From: Flavobacteriales bacterium
Lineage (GTDB): Bacteria; Bacteroidota; Bacteroidia; Flavobacteriales_D; Sanyastnellaceae
Direction: 5' to 3'
Length of the DNA: 64,000 bases
NCBI GenBank assembly: GCA_016780385.1
Contig: JADHLY010000003.1
Span: 27,574-91,573, forward strand
Below are positions 64,000-64,000 of this stretch, in pieces. The position numbers and the translations under genes were made by a program. Position 1 is the first letter of the stretch; each line of letters starts with the position of its first letter. Below the pieces are notes generated by a model. It saw only the letters and a program-made list of their open reading frames with translations, had not been told where the DNA came from and ran no database searches.

Positions 64000-64000
64000 G

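Overview
A 64 kb chromosomal window from a fairly GC-rich Bacteroidota (Flavobacteriales-like) genome. The assignment rests on a T9SS C-terminal sorting domain, a PorW/SprE-like protein, a MurF-Alr fusion, DUF3098/DUF4270/DUF4837/DUF5522 families and TAnnTTTG-type promoters. Most of the window is densely packed housekeeping sequence: a uvrC end, an MbnP/MbnH-like pair, thiL, a suf operon with an embedded tlyA, dxr, rplM-rpsI-rpsB-tsf and pyrH-frr, tdk, murF/alr, hutU, an RND efflux operon, a purF-like gene, an Rrf2-cysH pair, one tRNA-Leu(CAA), two orphan histidine kinases, an AsmA-like protein, an exported SOD, uppP, ftsX, mltD, tatA, panC, a lone GT5 domain, glmS, a PLP decarboxylase, an outer-membrane protein, the atp operon (without atpD/atpC), a bactofilin and a PorW-like TPR protein. 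I saw no CRISPR array, prophage, IS element or rRNA. The most interesting signals are: (1) a recurrent -7-like box TAnnTT(T/C)G about 4 nt upstream of several start codons, suggesting leaderless mRNAs and a lineage variant TAnnTTCG; (2) a perfect 9-bp dyad over the predicted -33 region of the suf operon; (3) a dyad over the cysH promoter next to an Rrf2 gene; (4) a T9SS-tagged MbnP with its diheme MbnH partner; (5) an 18-bp repeat encoding an (EAPAAE)n tail on ribosomal protein S2. All calls are by eye; no database searches were run.
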